7,286 bases of DNA from an uncultured Pseudomonadota bacterium (GCA_903939665.1 CAJAHZ010000407.1:1-7286); one strand, 5' to 3'; shown: positions 1 to 7,118, counted from the first letter of the stretch. The notes: generated by a model from the letters alone, not told the origin. Program-made: numbers and translations.

Positions 1-162
1 ATCCCCGAGTGGCTGGCGCTCGGCCACACCAGCATTGTCGAAGCCGGCACCGACGAGCGTCACTTCGCCATGGACTTCCGCCTCACCCATCCGCTGCTCG
101 GTCAGGTGTTCCGCTACTCCGGGAGGTTTGAAGCCGCGTTGGCCAAAACAACGATCAAATAG
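1..162 (+). CDS. C-terminal end of a probable DUF4166 family protein (partial)
   Basis: An open frame enters from the left edge and ends at TAG 160-162, giving 53 visible residues. The tail contains HFAMDFRLTHPLLGQVFRY followed by SGRFEA. This resembles the end of the DUF4166 domain, where a strand pattern of the form hFdvrlxHPLxGxxxxYxG is typical; that domain occurs alone or fused to saccharopine-dehydrogenase-like proteins. Its biochemical role is not established. The start and most of the protein lie outside the window, so domain layout cannot be judged. An 82-base gap separates it from hflX on the same strand, with no clear terminator, so co-transcription is possible. The reading frame is convincing; the family name is from memory of the motif and less certain. 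Confidence 0.6.
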   Translation: MPEWLALGHTSIVEAGTDERHFAMDFRLTHPLLGQVFRYSGRFEAALAKTTIK

Positions 163-244
163 TCATTTGCCGCTCATAACGGGCGTCTCTGTTGCATTGA
201 CGGGTAAAATCCGCCTTTGCCCATTGAAAAGAAGCACGCGCCGC

Positions 245-1573
245 ATGCAAACCGAAGACCAGGAAAAGCCCAAATACGCCATCGTGGCGTCAGTTCAACT
301 ACCGAGCGTCAACGACGTTGAATTCGAAGCATCTCTGACCGAACTGCGCGAACTCGCCAAAACACTGGGCTTCGAGGTCGTTCACACCTTTGTGCAGAAG
401 CGCGCCGGTTTTGACACGACGGGTTACCTGGGCGTTGGCAAGCGGCAGGAGATACACAGCTTCATCAGCGGTGAGTCCGATGATTCAGGGCATCACGGCG
501 AGATCGCCGTCGTTTTCGTCGACCACGAAATCTCGCCGTCGCAGGCACGCAATCTCGAAAAAGAGGTCGGCTGCCAGGTGATGGACCGCACCATGGTCAT
601 CCTCGAAATCTTTCATCGCAACGCACGCTCGCGTGCGGCCAAGGCGCAGGTCGAAATTGCCCGCCTCGGCTACATGGCGCCGCGCCTGCGCGAGGCGGCG
701 AAGCTCGCCGGGCCGCAAGGACGGCAGCGCAGCGGCGTTGGTGGCCGGGGGGCTGGCGAGTCGGGCACCGAACTCGACAAGCGCAAGATCCGCGACCGTA
801 TCGCCGAGTTGCAGCAGGAAATCATCGCCATGGAAGCCGAGCGCAAGACGCAGCGCGCCCGGCGGCAGGAGCGCGAAGGGCGCGAAGGGCTCGCTGGCGT
901 AGCACTGGTCGGCTATACCAACGCCGGCAAGTCCACACTGATGCGTGCGCTGACCGGCAGCGAGGTGCTGGTCGCCAACAAGTTGTTCGCGACGCTCGAT
1001 ACCACCGTGCGCGCCCTCCACCCCGAGAGCGTGCCGCGCGTGCTGATCAGCGACACGGTTGGCTTCATCAAGAACCTGCCGCACGGTCTCGTTGCGTCGT
1101 TCAAGTCGACGCTCGATGAGGCGCTGGATGCATCGCTGCTGCTGCATGTCATCGATGCCAGCGATCCCGGCTTCGAACGCCAGCTTGAGGTCACCGACAA
1201 GGTGCTCGAAGAAATCGGTGCCGATACCGTGCCGCGCCTGCGCATCTTCAACAAAATCGACCATGTCGGCGACGCTGCAGCGCAGGCCGAATGCGAAACG
1301 GCACTACGGACGCAATACCCGGATTGCGTCGTAATGAGCGCCCGCCGCCCTGACGACGTCGCCACACTGCGCCTGAAGATCGTCGCATTTTTCCAGCGCA
1401 ATCTGGTCGAAGACGAACTTTTTCTGCCCTGGTCGGCACAGCAACTGCGTGGAGCCGTCTACGCAAACTGCGAAGTGCTTGAGGAACGCGCAGACGGCGA
1501 AGGCGCTTTCTTCCGTGTGCGCGGTGAGCACGATACCGTGCAGAGCCTGCGTGAGCAATTTGAGCGAGTTTGA
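245..1573 (+). CDS. hflX: HflX-type ribosome-associated GTPase, divergent linker variant
   Basis: This encodes a 442-residue cytoplasmic GTPase of the HflX (Obg-HflX) family. Known HflX proteins bind the 50S subunit and split or rescue stalled ribosomes, for example after heat stress. The N-terminal HflX domain spans about residues 8-115 and contains GYLGVGKRQEI (60-70), DHEISPSQARNLE (93-105) and DRT (114-116). A helical linker follows (about 120-215). The G domain shows G1 GYTNAGKS (223-230), the conserved ATLDTT (249-254), G3 DTVG (270-273), G4 NKID (336-339) and G5 SAR (365-367). All GTP-binding motifs are intact, and length is close to E. coli HflX (426). The linker is unusual: it reads GVGGRGAGESGTELDKRK, where canonical HflX has a GLRGPGETQLE-type motif. 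ATG 245 is chosen because family homology begins just after it and a purine-rich GAAAAGAAG lies 10 bases upstream; the open frame runs back to 35 but overlaps the preceding gene. A TAAAAT box (205-210) could be a -10 element, but no -35 is convincing. Confidence 0.93.
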   Translation: MQTEDQEKPKYAIVASVQLPSVNDVEFEASLTELRELAKTLGFEVVHTFVQKRAGFDTTGYLGVGKRQEIHSFISGESDDSGHHGEIAVVFVDHEISPSQARNLEKEVGCQVMDRTMVILEIFHRNARSRAAKAQVEIARLGYMAPRLREAAKLAGPQGRQRSGVGGRGAGESGTELDKRKIRDRIAELQQEIIAMEAERKTQRARRQEREGREGLAGVALVGYTNAGKSTLMRALTGSEVLVANKLFATLDTTVRALHPESVPRVLISDTVGFIKNLPHGLVASFKSTLDEALDASLLLHVIDASDPGFERQLEVTDKVLEEIGADTVPRLRIFNKIDHVGDAAAQAECETALRTQYPDCVVMSARRPDDVATLRLKIVAFFQRNLVEDELFLPWSAQQLRGAVYANCEVLEERADGEGAFFRVRGEHDTVQSLREQFERV

Positions 1574-1762
1574 TGAACTCGGTTTCACCTATTTCCATCG
1601 AAAATACACCAGAAGGCGCTATTGAGCCTCTTTTCTACTTGACCAACAGGCGCCGCGCGGAAATACTCGGTGCTGTGCCATCGCCCCTTTATTCCTATGA
1701 CTGCAGCCCCGCCCACCAGCCAGCCCCCCGAGCCAACAGCCGGCAGGAGAGCCACGGATGAG

Positions 1763-2521
1763 ATGGCCCTCAAATTCAAGGAGGCCGAGCTCAAATCGAT
1801 TACCTTGCTGCATCCCTCATTCCACGAGTCAGAAATTGAAACAATCGATATGGACGGGATACTCCCGTGCGGCAGCGACGATGATTTTCATACGACCACA
1901 TCGTCAACCGGACCGGCCAAATCCATCCTCACGCCGGAACAAAAAAAAATGCGGCTCCAGCTTGCCGCGTTTAAACGGTCCTTTGAAGATTTTGACGCTA
2001 CCCATCGTTTGTCTCAGGTCTGTATTGCGGGTACCAAACGGGGCGATGTCCTTGCAATAAAAACCATTGTCGGCGTCATCTACCTGCGTGTTGTTGACCG
2101 CATCAAGGGCGCGCGCGAAGGTGCCGGCGAGATTTTGTGCGAATGCAATTACGACCTGGGCGATCAGTACGTCCTCACCCATGCAGCGAGTGTTCAATTA
2201 CCGATCTGCTCGAGTAGCCACACCATCACCAACCCAGATGGCAGCACGCGCTTTGCCAGCAGAAAACTAAAAATGAGCACGGACGCAGAACTACCGTCGC
2301 ATGTCAGCAATCTCCTGCACGAACGGTTCTTTGTCGAAATTTCAATCTACGCCAATCCGAAACCCGAGAAGCTTCGACTTATCGACTTGGGGCGGTGGAT
2401 TGCGCGAATTGGCCTCAAACTCAAAGCGATTTTTGACGAGAACGACCGATTGGAGCGCGAAAAAAAGCAACAAAAAGAGGATGCACGCAGATGTAAAAAA
2501 GAAGCGTCGCAGAAAAGCTAA
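1763..2521 (+). CDS. Hypothetical protein, unrecognised family
   Basis: I do not recognise this protein. From ATG 1763 it has 252 residues. An acidic Ser/Thr-rich stretch (about 25-60) is followed by a probable mixed alpha/beta core (about 65-200), including the hydrophobic run IKTIVGVIYLRVVDRI (99-114). It ends in a very basic, charged helix (about 218-252) that could be a coiled coil or nucleic-acid contact. No signal peptide or clear membrane segment is seen. Start choice is uncertain: AGGAG (1745-1749) precedes ATG 1763 by a long 13 bases. ATG 1697 (274 residues) and GTG 1670 (283 residues) are in frame but lack a ribosome-binding site, and would add a proline-rich leader. Codon use is more AT-rich than in hflX or glmS, which may mean recent acquisition or weak expression. 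A run of nine A (1941-1949) lies inside the gene. The stop TAA overlaps the stop of the convergent gene by 4 bases. The length of the frame and its unbroken lower-GC coding make it likely real. Confidence 0.6.
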   Translation: MALKFKEAELKSITLLHPSFHESEIETIDMDGILPCGSDDDFHTTTSSTGPAKSILTPEQKKMRLQLAAFKRSFEDFDATHRLSQVCIAGTKRGDVLAIKTIVGVIYLRVVDRIKGAREGAGEILCECNYDLGDQYVLTHAASVQLPICSSSHTITNPDGSTRFASRKLKMSTDAELPSHVSNLLHERFFVEISIYANPKPEKLRLIDLGRWIARIGLKLKAIFDENDRLEREKKQQKEDARRCKKEASQKS

Positions 2522-3033
2522 GTTTCCCAACGCTCGAACCACTCGGTTAACGTACGGCTCTCGCCCAGAGCAGTGAGGCGCTGATCGATCGCGTCGTGGT
2601 TGCCCCATACCACGTTAGCCAAGGCACCCTCGACAACGCGAGACTCGATTTCGTCGCAATAAAGCCCCTTGTCGCGCTGCACGTAAAAGCCATAGGTACG
2701 GCAGGCCACCGGCCGTTGAGCATAGACCGGGCAGGCGCCGGTCGTCCGATCCAACAAGGGGCAAACAACGGGACGCTGGCCGGCCAAAGCAGCGATATTC
2801 CGGCGGATTTCGCGAAGGCGTTCCGGCAGCAGCGCGGCCAGGCCCTCCTGCAGCAGGCTCCACTCCGCAACCGTCAACTGAGGGACTTCGGCGAGCCGCC
2901 GGCAACAGCCATCGCAGCCCTTGCCGCACAGCCAGCCGGGACGATTCTCGCGGATGCTTTGCACGCGTGCGTCAATATCGGAATGAAGTTGAGACAAAGC
3001 GCTTGAATGCAAACTATCGACCGGCGCTGCCAT
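2518..3033 (-). CDS. YkgJ family cysteine-cluster protein (putative zinc/iron chelating)
   Basis: This is a 171-residue soluble protein of the YkgJ/UPF0153 type, annotated in databases as a putative zinc- or iron-chelating domain; no precise reaction is known. Eight cysteines are visible. CGKGCDGCC places Cys36, 40, 43 and 44 together, and a second set follows at Cys91, 101, 111 and 126 within CPLLD, GACPVYAQRPVACRTYGF and YCDE. This spacing (CxxxCxxCC, then CPxL, CxVYxxRPxxCR) is the family signature and suggests a bound metal or iron-sulphur cluster. ATG 3033 is the only reasonable start, with AAGG about 7 bases upstream. It lies 52 bases downstream of the glmS stop in the same orientation, with no terminator seen between, so it is probably the last gene of the glmU-glmS operon. 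Nothing in the sequence ties its function to amino-sugar synthesis. Confidence 0.88.
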   Translation of the reverse strand: MAAPVDSLHSSALSQLHSDIDARVQSIRENRPGWLCGKGCDGCCRRLAEVPQLTVAEWSLLQEGLAALLPERLREIRRNIAALAGQRPVVCPLLDRTTGACPVYAQRPVACRTYGFYVQRDKGLYCDEIESRVVEGALANVVWGNHDAIDQRLTALGESRTLTEWFERWET

Positions 3034-3085
3034 TCAGGCCTTGGCGAAAAAGGGAAGCGGTGAGCGGTTACTGATGCCGAAAAGC

Positions 3086-4915
3086 TTACTCGACCGTCAC
3101 CGATTTCGCCAGGTTGCGCGGCTTGTCGACGTCGGTGCCACGCACCAGTGCCACATGATAGGAGAGCAACTGCAGCGGAACGACATGCAACAAGGCCGAG
3201 AGGGCGCCATAGTGTTCGGGCAAATGCAGCACATGCACGCCGTCCGACTCCTGCATTTCGCTGTCGGCATCGGCAAAGACATAGAGCTCGCCACCACGTG
3301 CGCGAACTTCCTGCAGATTGGATTTGAGCTTTTCGATCAGTGTATCGTTCGGCGCCACGGCGATCACCGGCATCTCTTTGTCGACCAGCGCCAGCGGCCC
3401 GTGCTTGAGTTCACCGGCAGCGTACGCTTCGGCGTGGATGTAGGAGATCTCCTTGAGCTTGAGCGCGCCTTCCATGGCGATCGGATAGTGCCGGCCGCGC
3501 CCGAGGAAGAGCGCGTGCTGCTTCATGGCGAAGTGCCCGGCCCATTCCTTGATCTGCGGCTCAAGCTCCAGCACCTTGGCGACGGCTACCGGCAGATGAC
3601 GCAAGGCGGTGAGTTCGGCGGATTCATGTTCGGCAGTCAGACGGCCGCGCAGTTTGGCCAGCACAAGCGTCAGCAAGTAAAGTGCGGCAAGCTGCGTGGT
3701 AAAAGCCTTGGTCGAAGCGACGCCAATTTCCGGACCGGCACGCGTAATAAAGCGCAGCGCGGTTTCGCGCACCAGCGACGATTCCGGCACGTTGCAAATC
3801 GCCAGCGTTCGCATCATGCCCTGCGCTTTGGCGTGGTGCAGCGCAGCCAGCGTATCGGCGGTTTCCCCCGACTGGGAGATGGTGACGACCAGCGTCTGCG
3901 GGTCGGGCACGGAATCACGATAACGGTACTCGCTGGCGACTTCGACCGAACAGGAAATCCCGGCGATCGCCTCAAGCCAGTAACGTGCAACGAGACCGGC
4001 GTGGTAACTGGTGCCGCAGGCAATGATCAGAATCTGACGAACGTCCTTGAGGGTGACTTCGGCATCCGCACCCAGCAAACCTGGCTGGATGCTGCGCGCC
4101 GCGCCGATCAGTTCGAGCGTATTGGACAAGGCCACCGGTTGCTCAAAGATTTCCTTCTGCATGTAGTGGCGGTATTGGCCAAGCTCGACGGAATCAGCCG
4201 ACAGTTGCGACTCTGTTTCGGCGCGCTCGACCGGCGTGCCATCGACACGCGTAATGCGGTAGCTGCCGCGCAGCAATTCGGCGCAGTCGCCATTGTCGAG
4301 ATAGACCATGCGGCGCGTTACCTGCAGCAGCGCCGAGGCGTCCGACGCCGCATAATTGCCCTCGTCCGTCAGGCCAAGCAGCAGCGGAGAGCCTTCACGG
4401 GCAACGATGACGCGGTCCGGCTCGACTTCGCGCAGCACGGCGATGGCGTAGGCACCCTGTAATTGGGCGATTGAGGCGCGCACGGCGGTAAAGAAATCAC
4501 CCGTCGTTTTCAACTCGTGGGCGATCAGGTGAGCGATCACTTCGGTATCGGTATCCGAAGTGAATTCGTAGCCATCCGCCTTGAGACGGGTGCGCAAGGC
4601 TTCATGGTTTTCAATGATGCCGTTGTGCACGACGGCCAGACCATCGGAGATATGCGGATGGGCGTTGCGCTCGGACGGCACGCCATGCGTCGCCCAACGC
4701 GTATGGGCGATACCGGTGTTGCCGGCAGCGCCGGTTTCGTCGACCTGTGCCGTCAGTTCGGCGACGCGACCGACGGCGCGCAGGCGCTGCAGCCCGAGTT
4801 CATTGATGAGCGCCAGACCGGCTGAATCGTAGCCGCGATATTCGAGCTTGCGCAGGCCTTCAAGAAGGACGGGGACGATATTGCGGTCAGCGACCGCGGC
4901 AACGATGCCACACAT
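3086..4915 (-). CDS. glmS: Glutamine-fructose-6-phosphate aminotransferase (isomerizing), GlmS
   Basis: GlmS converts fructose-6-phosphate and glutamine to glucosamine-6-phosphate and glutamate, the first committed step to UDP-GlcNAc; it is cytoplasmic. The 609 residues equal the E. coli length. The start is fixed by chemistry: MCGIVA puts the N-terminal nucleophile Cys2 directly after the removable Met. The class II glutamine amidotransferase domain covers about 1-240, with HTRWATHG (71-78) and HNGIIENH (97-104). Two SIS sugar-isomerase domains follow (about 280-430 and 455-600), with CGTSYHAG (300-307), SQSGETADT (347-355), the EIGVASTKAFTTQ region (396-408), Glu489, His505 and the C-terminal DKPRNLAKSVTVE tail carrying the conserved catalytic lysine (Lys604). 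All expected residues are intact. It starts 8 bases after the glmU stop, and its weak ribosome-binding site overlaps the end of glmU, so translation is probably coupled. No glmS ribozyme is present or expected, as that is a Gram-positive feature. Confidence 0.98.
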   Translation of the reverse strand: MCGIVAAVADRNIVPVLLEGLRKLEYRGYDSAGLALINELGLQRLRAVGRVAELTAQVDETGAAGNTGIAHTRWATHGVPSERNAHPHISDGLAVVHNGIIENHEALRTRLKADGYEFTSDTDTEVIAHLIAHELKTTGDFFTAVRASIAQLQGAYAIAVLREVEPDRVIVAREGSPLLLGLTDEGNYAASDASALLQVTRRMVYLDNGDCAELLRGSYRITRVDGTPVERAETESQLSADSVELGQYRHYMQKEIFEQPVALSNTLELIGAARSIQPGLLGADAEVTLKDVRQILIIACGTSYHAGLVARYWLEAIAGISCSVEVASEYRYRDSVPDPQTLVVTISQSGETADTLAALHHAKAQGMMRTLAICNVPESSLVRETALRFITRAGPEIGVASTKAFTTQLAALYLLTLVLAKLRGRLTAEHESAELTALRHLPVAVAKVLELEPQIKEWAGHFAMKQHALFLGRGRHYPIAMEGALKLKEISYIHAEAYAAGELKHGPLALVDKEMPVIAVAPNDTLIEKLKSNLQEVRARGGELYVFADADSEMQESDGVHVLHLPEHYGALSALLHVVPLQLLSYHVALVRGTDVDKPRNLAKSVTVE

Positions 4916-4923
4916 AAGTCAGA

Positions 4924-6291
4924 TCACTTTTTGGTTTTTACCGGACGTTTCCAGCCGGCAATCGAGAGTTGTTTGGGGCGTGAAACCGTCAGCGTATCGG
5001 GCGGCGCGTCGCGCGTCAGCGTTGTACCGGCACCCAAGGTGGCACCGCGGCCAACGGTAACCGGTGCAACCAGCTGAGTATCGGAACCGATGAAAACATC
5101 GTCCTCGATGATCGTCTGAAACTTGTTGGCACCGTCGTAATTGCAGGTAATCGTACCCGCACCAATATTGACCCGGCTGCCGATCGTTGCGTCGCCGATA
5201 TAGGCCAGATGATTGGCCTTCGACTGCGCTGCGATCTTGCTGTTTTTGATTTCAACGAAATTGCCGATGTGGACGCCAGCGCCCAGCTCAGTACCGGGGC
5301 GTAGGCGGGCAAAGGGGCCGATCACAGCATCCGGCCCGACCACGGCATCGTCGATATGACTGAAGGCCGCCAGCCTTGTACCGGCGCCGATGCAGGCATT
5401 TTTCAGCACGCAGTTGGGGCCGATCTCAACGGCTTCGTCGAGCACGACCTTGCCTTCGAAAACACAATTAACGTCGATAAATACGTCACGCCCGCAAACC
5501 AGCTCGCCACGCACGTCGATGCGCGCCGGGTCGGCAAGGCGCACACCGTGCTCCATCAACTGCTCGGCGTTGCAGCGCTGCGCAATCCGTTCGAGTTCGG
5601 CCAACTGCACCTTGCTATTGACGCCCAGCACTTCCCACTCGTGCTGCGGATGCGCAGTACGGACCGGCAGGCCGGCGGCAACCGCCATGCCGACGATGTC
5701 GGTCAGGTAATATTCCTTCTGGGCGTTGTCGTTCGACAGCGCGGCCAGCCACTCGCCAAGCCGTGCCGTCGGCAGCGCCATGATGCCGGTATTGATTTCA
5801 CGAATCGCCAACTGGCTGGCCGAAGCGTCCTTCTGCTCGACGATGCGGGTCACGTTGCCAGCCGCATTGCGCACGATGCGGCCATAGCCGGAGGGATCAG
5901 CAAGCTCGACGGTGAGGATGGCCAAAGCACCACTTGCATCCTGTGCGGCATGCAGCAACTTCTTCAGGGTATCTGCCTGAATCAGCGGCACATCGCCATA
6001 GAGCACCAGCGTTATCCCTTCGCCACCCAGATGCGGCAGCGCTTGCTGTACAGCGTGGCCAGTGCCGAGTTGCGGCTCCTGCAACGCCCAGGCAAGATCA
6101 GGCGCAGCCAGCGTGGTACGTACGATGTCGCCGCCATGGCCGTAGACCAGGCAGAGTTTTTTGGGTGAAAGACTGCGCGCAGTGTCGATGACGTGCGAAA
6201 CGAGCGCCTTGCCGGCCAGTGGATGCAGCACCTTGGGAAGGTTGGAATGCATCCGCTTTCCCTGCCCGGCGGCGAGGATGACGATATTCAT
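4924..6291 (-). CDS. glmU: Bifunctional GlcNAc-1-P uridylyltransferase / GlcN-1-P acetyltransferase, GlmU
   Basis: GlmU acetylates glucosamine-1-phosphate with acetyl-CoA and then transfers UMP from UTP, giving UDP-N-acetylglucosamine for peptidoglycan and lipid A. The 455 residues compare with 456 in E. coli. The N-terminal uridylyltransferase domain (about 1-228) begins with the nucleotide-binding LAAGQGKRMHS (6-16) and PKVLHP (19-24), and carries QLGTGHA (74-80), YGDVPL (98-103), the EINTGI motif (165-170) and VLGVNS (221-226). The C-terminal acetyltransferase domain is a left-handed beta helix (about 250-440) of hexapeptide repeats, with RLRPGT (329-334), the catalytic base His361 in KANHLAYIGD, and NIGAGTITCNYDG (375-387). 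ATG 6291 fits the conserved MNIVILAAG start; the upstream Shine-Dalgarno is weak (AGAG about 8 bases away). It begins 20 bases after the stop of the membrane winged-helix gene and runs directly into glmS, so all are likely on one message. Confidence 0.98.
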   Translation of the reverse strand: MNIVILAAGQGKRMHSNLPKVLHPLAGKALVSHVIDTARSLSPKKLCLVYGHGGDIVRTTLAAPDLAWALQEPQLGTGHAVQQALPHLGGEGITLVLYGDVPLIQADTLKKLLHAAQDASGALAILTVELADPSGYGRIVRNAAGNVTRIVEQKDASASQLAIREINTGIMALPTARLGEWLAALSNDNAQKEYYLTDIVGMAVAAGLPVRTAHPQHEWEVLGVNSKVQLAELERIAQRCNAEQLMEHGVRLADPARIDVRGELVCGRDVFIDVNCVFEGKVVLDEAVEIGPNCVLKNACIGAGTRLAAFSHIDDAVVGPDAVIGPFARLRPGTELGAGVHIGNFVEIKNSKIAAQSKANHLAYIGDATIGSRVNIGAGTITCNYDGANKFQTIIEDDVFIGSDTQLVAPVTVGRGATLGAGTTLTRDAPPDTLTVSRPKQLSIAGWKRPVKTKK

Positions 6292-6311
6292 GTGCGTACT
6301 CTGTGAAGCGG

Positions 6312-7061
6312 TCAGGCGGTCTTGCGATCGTCCTGCCCGGAAAGAATGTCACCCAGCATCTGCTTGCCCTTGGGCGAAACAAACCAGTGCAGGATGTTCT
6401 TGTCGTTGATGCGGGTTTCGATGATGCCGAGGTTCTTGAGCACGGTAAGGCGGGTGCTGACGAGATCGCGAGCAAGCCCCGTTTTATCGGTCAAACCAAC
6501 CAGGTTGCCGTACACATAATTTTCTTCAGCAAGCGCACGCAGGATTTCGATGTCGTTGTATGACAGCGACTCTTTCACGGCTTCCTGCTTGGGTGCGACC
6601 GGCGCCGTTTCAGCAACGGGCGCGATCTCTTCGCGCACGGCGGCTGGTGGCGCTTCGTTGCGTTGCTGCTTCATCTGCGCCATCTCACGCTTGATCTGAT
6701 CCATTTGTGTCAGCAGCTTGTTGGCGACGTTTTCGAACGGGCGGCGCAAGGCGACAACGTAGATCAAACAGAAACCAGCGAAAACGAAGAAATCAACCGG
6801 GCGGGTACGCGCAGCTTCGAGCAGGTTGCTTGAAATCATGTTCAGGAAGAGCGGCACGGTCAGCGCCGCAATGACGCCAAGAATCGGGTATTTGACCCAG
6901 TCCTGGCGACCGAGATCGGACTGACGGTCACTCAAGAAATAGTTGGCGACCCCCCCGAGCAAGCCGGCGGCGATCATGATCAGCAGAATGACCAGCATGT
7001 AGCCATCGAGCGTGCTTGGCAGCACGCTGACCTGCAATGATTTTTGCAATTCCGGATTCAT
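6312..7061 (-). CDS. Three-TM membrane protein with C-terminal winged-helix domain (YEATS-associated-helix-like)
   Basis: This is a 249-residue inner-membrane protein. Three hydrophobic segments lie near residues 20-43, 58-80 and 89-106, including GLLGGVANYFL (33-43) and VPLFLNMISSNLL (69-81). A charged helix, probably coiled coil, follows (about 107-135), then an Ala/Pro/Glu-rich linker (137-160). A winged-helix, MarR-like domain comes last (about 166-245), with a recognition-helix candidate around 196-211 and wing residues ILHWFVSPKGKQML (223-236). The membrane part resembles what databases call YEATS-associated helix-containing proteins; I recall the pattern but cannot search it. The layout suggests a membrane-tethered regulator with its DNA-binding domain in the cytoplasm. 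ATG 7061 is preferred because GGAGG sits 4 bases upstream; an in-frame start at 7118 would overlap the candidate promoter and terminator tail. As first gene before glmU-glmS it may regulate its own operon or sense envelope state (inference). Other reading: the winged helix may bind protein rather than DNA. Confidence 0.88.
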   Translation of the reverse strand: MNPELQKSLQVSVLPSTLDGYMLVILLIMIAAGLLGGVANYFLSDRQSDLGRQDWVKYPILGVIAALTVPLFLNMISSNLLEAARTRPVDFFVFAGFCLIYVVALRRPFENVANKLLTQMDQIKREMAQMKQQRNEAPPAAVREEIAPVAETAPVAPKQEAVKESLSYNDIEILRALAEENYVYGNLVGLTDKTGLARDLVSTRLTVLKNLGIIETRINDKNILHWFVSPKGKQMLGDILSGQDDRKTA

Positions 7062-7065
7062 TTTG

Positions 7066-7070
7066 CCTCC
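7066..7070 (-). promoter_or_regulatory. Strong Shine-Dalgarno deciding the start of the membrane winged-helix gene
   Basis: On the minus strand GGAGG, preceded by more G residues, lies 4 bases before ATG 7061. It is the best ribosome-binding site in the window and decides for the 249-residue product over the longer frame starting at 7118. Confidence 0.75.
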
Positions 7071-7089
7071 CCCCATCAAGCCAGCCGCT

Positions 7090-7118
7090 ACTATGCCATA
7101 GCCCCTAGCTCTGGCCAA
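7090..7118 (-). promoter_or_regulatory. Candidate sigma-70 promoter of the glmU-glmS operon
   Basis: On the minus strand TTGGCC (7118-7113) and CATAGT (7095-7090) are separated by exactly 17 bases. Each matches the consensus box at 4 of 6 positions. The start of transcription would fall near 7083, giving a leader of roughly 20 bases that includes the strong Shine-Dalgarno. It is the only plausible promoter in the 121 bases between gltD and the next gene, but the match is modest. Confidence 0.35.
7091..7101. repeat. Short perfect inverted repeat over the candidate -10 box
   Basis: CTATG and CATAG arms (7091-7095 and 7097-7101) flank a single central base. The repeat overlaps the candidate -10 element and could be an operator half-site pair, though 5-base arms can arise by chance. 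Confidence 0.3.

Noticed and set aside
202..222. GGGTAAA/TTTGCCC imperfect hairpin between the first gene and hflX
   Set aside because: Seven-base arms with one G-T pair are followed by no T-run, so it is not a credible terminator. The TAAAAT inside it may instead be a -10 box, but no -35 at the right distance is convincing.
35..244. Upstream extension of the hflX frame back to position 35
   Set aside because: The extension overlaps the end of the preceding gene, has no HflX homology, and the family sequence starts just after ATG 245.
485..1264. A 259-codon open frame on the minus strand opposite hflX
   Set aside because: It is antisense to conserved GTPase coding sequence, and its composition is that of a mirrored GC-rich gene.
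1758..2060. A 100-codon frame starting at ATG 1758, well spaced from AGGAG
   Set aside because: It overlaps the longer 1763-2521 frame, is much shorter, and its Ser/Arg-rich product looks like an off-frame translation.
3034..3085. Possible terminator or small RNA between glmS and the YkgJ-type gene
   Set aside because: No stable hairpin with a T-tract could be found in these 52 bases.
3041..4462. A 473-codon open frame on the plus strand opposite glmS
   Set aside because: It lies wholly antisense to an unmistakable glmS, has no recognisable motif, and is typical of long shadow frames in GC-rich coding DNA.
5356..6168. A 270-codon open frame on the plus strand opposite glmU
   Set aside because: It is a shadow of the glmU coding frame with no family resemblance.
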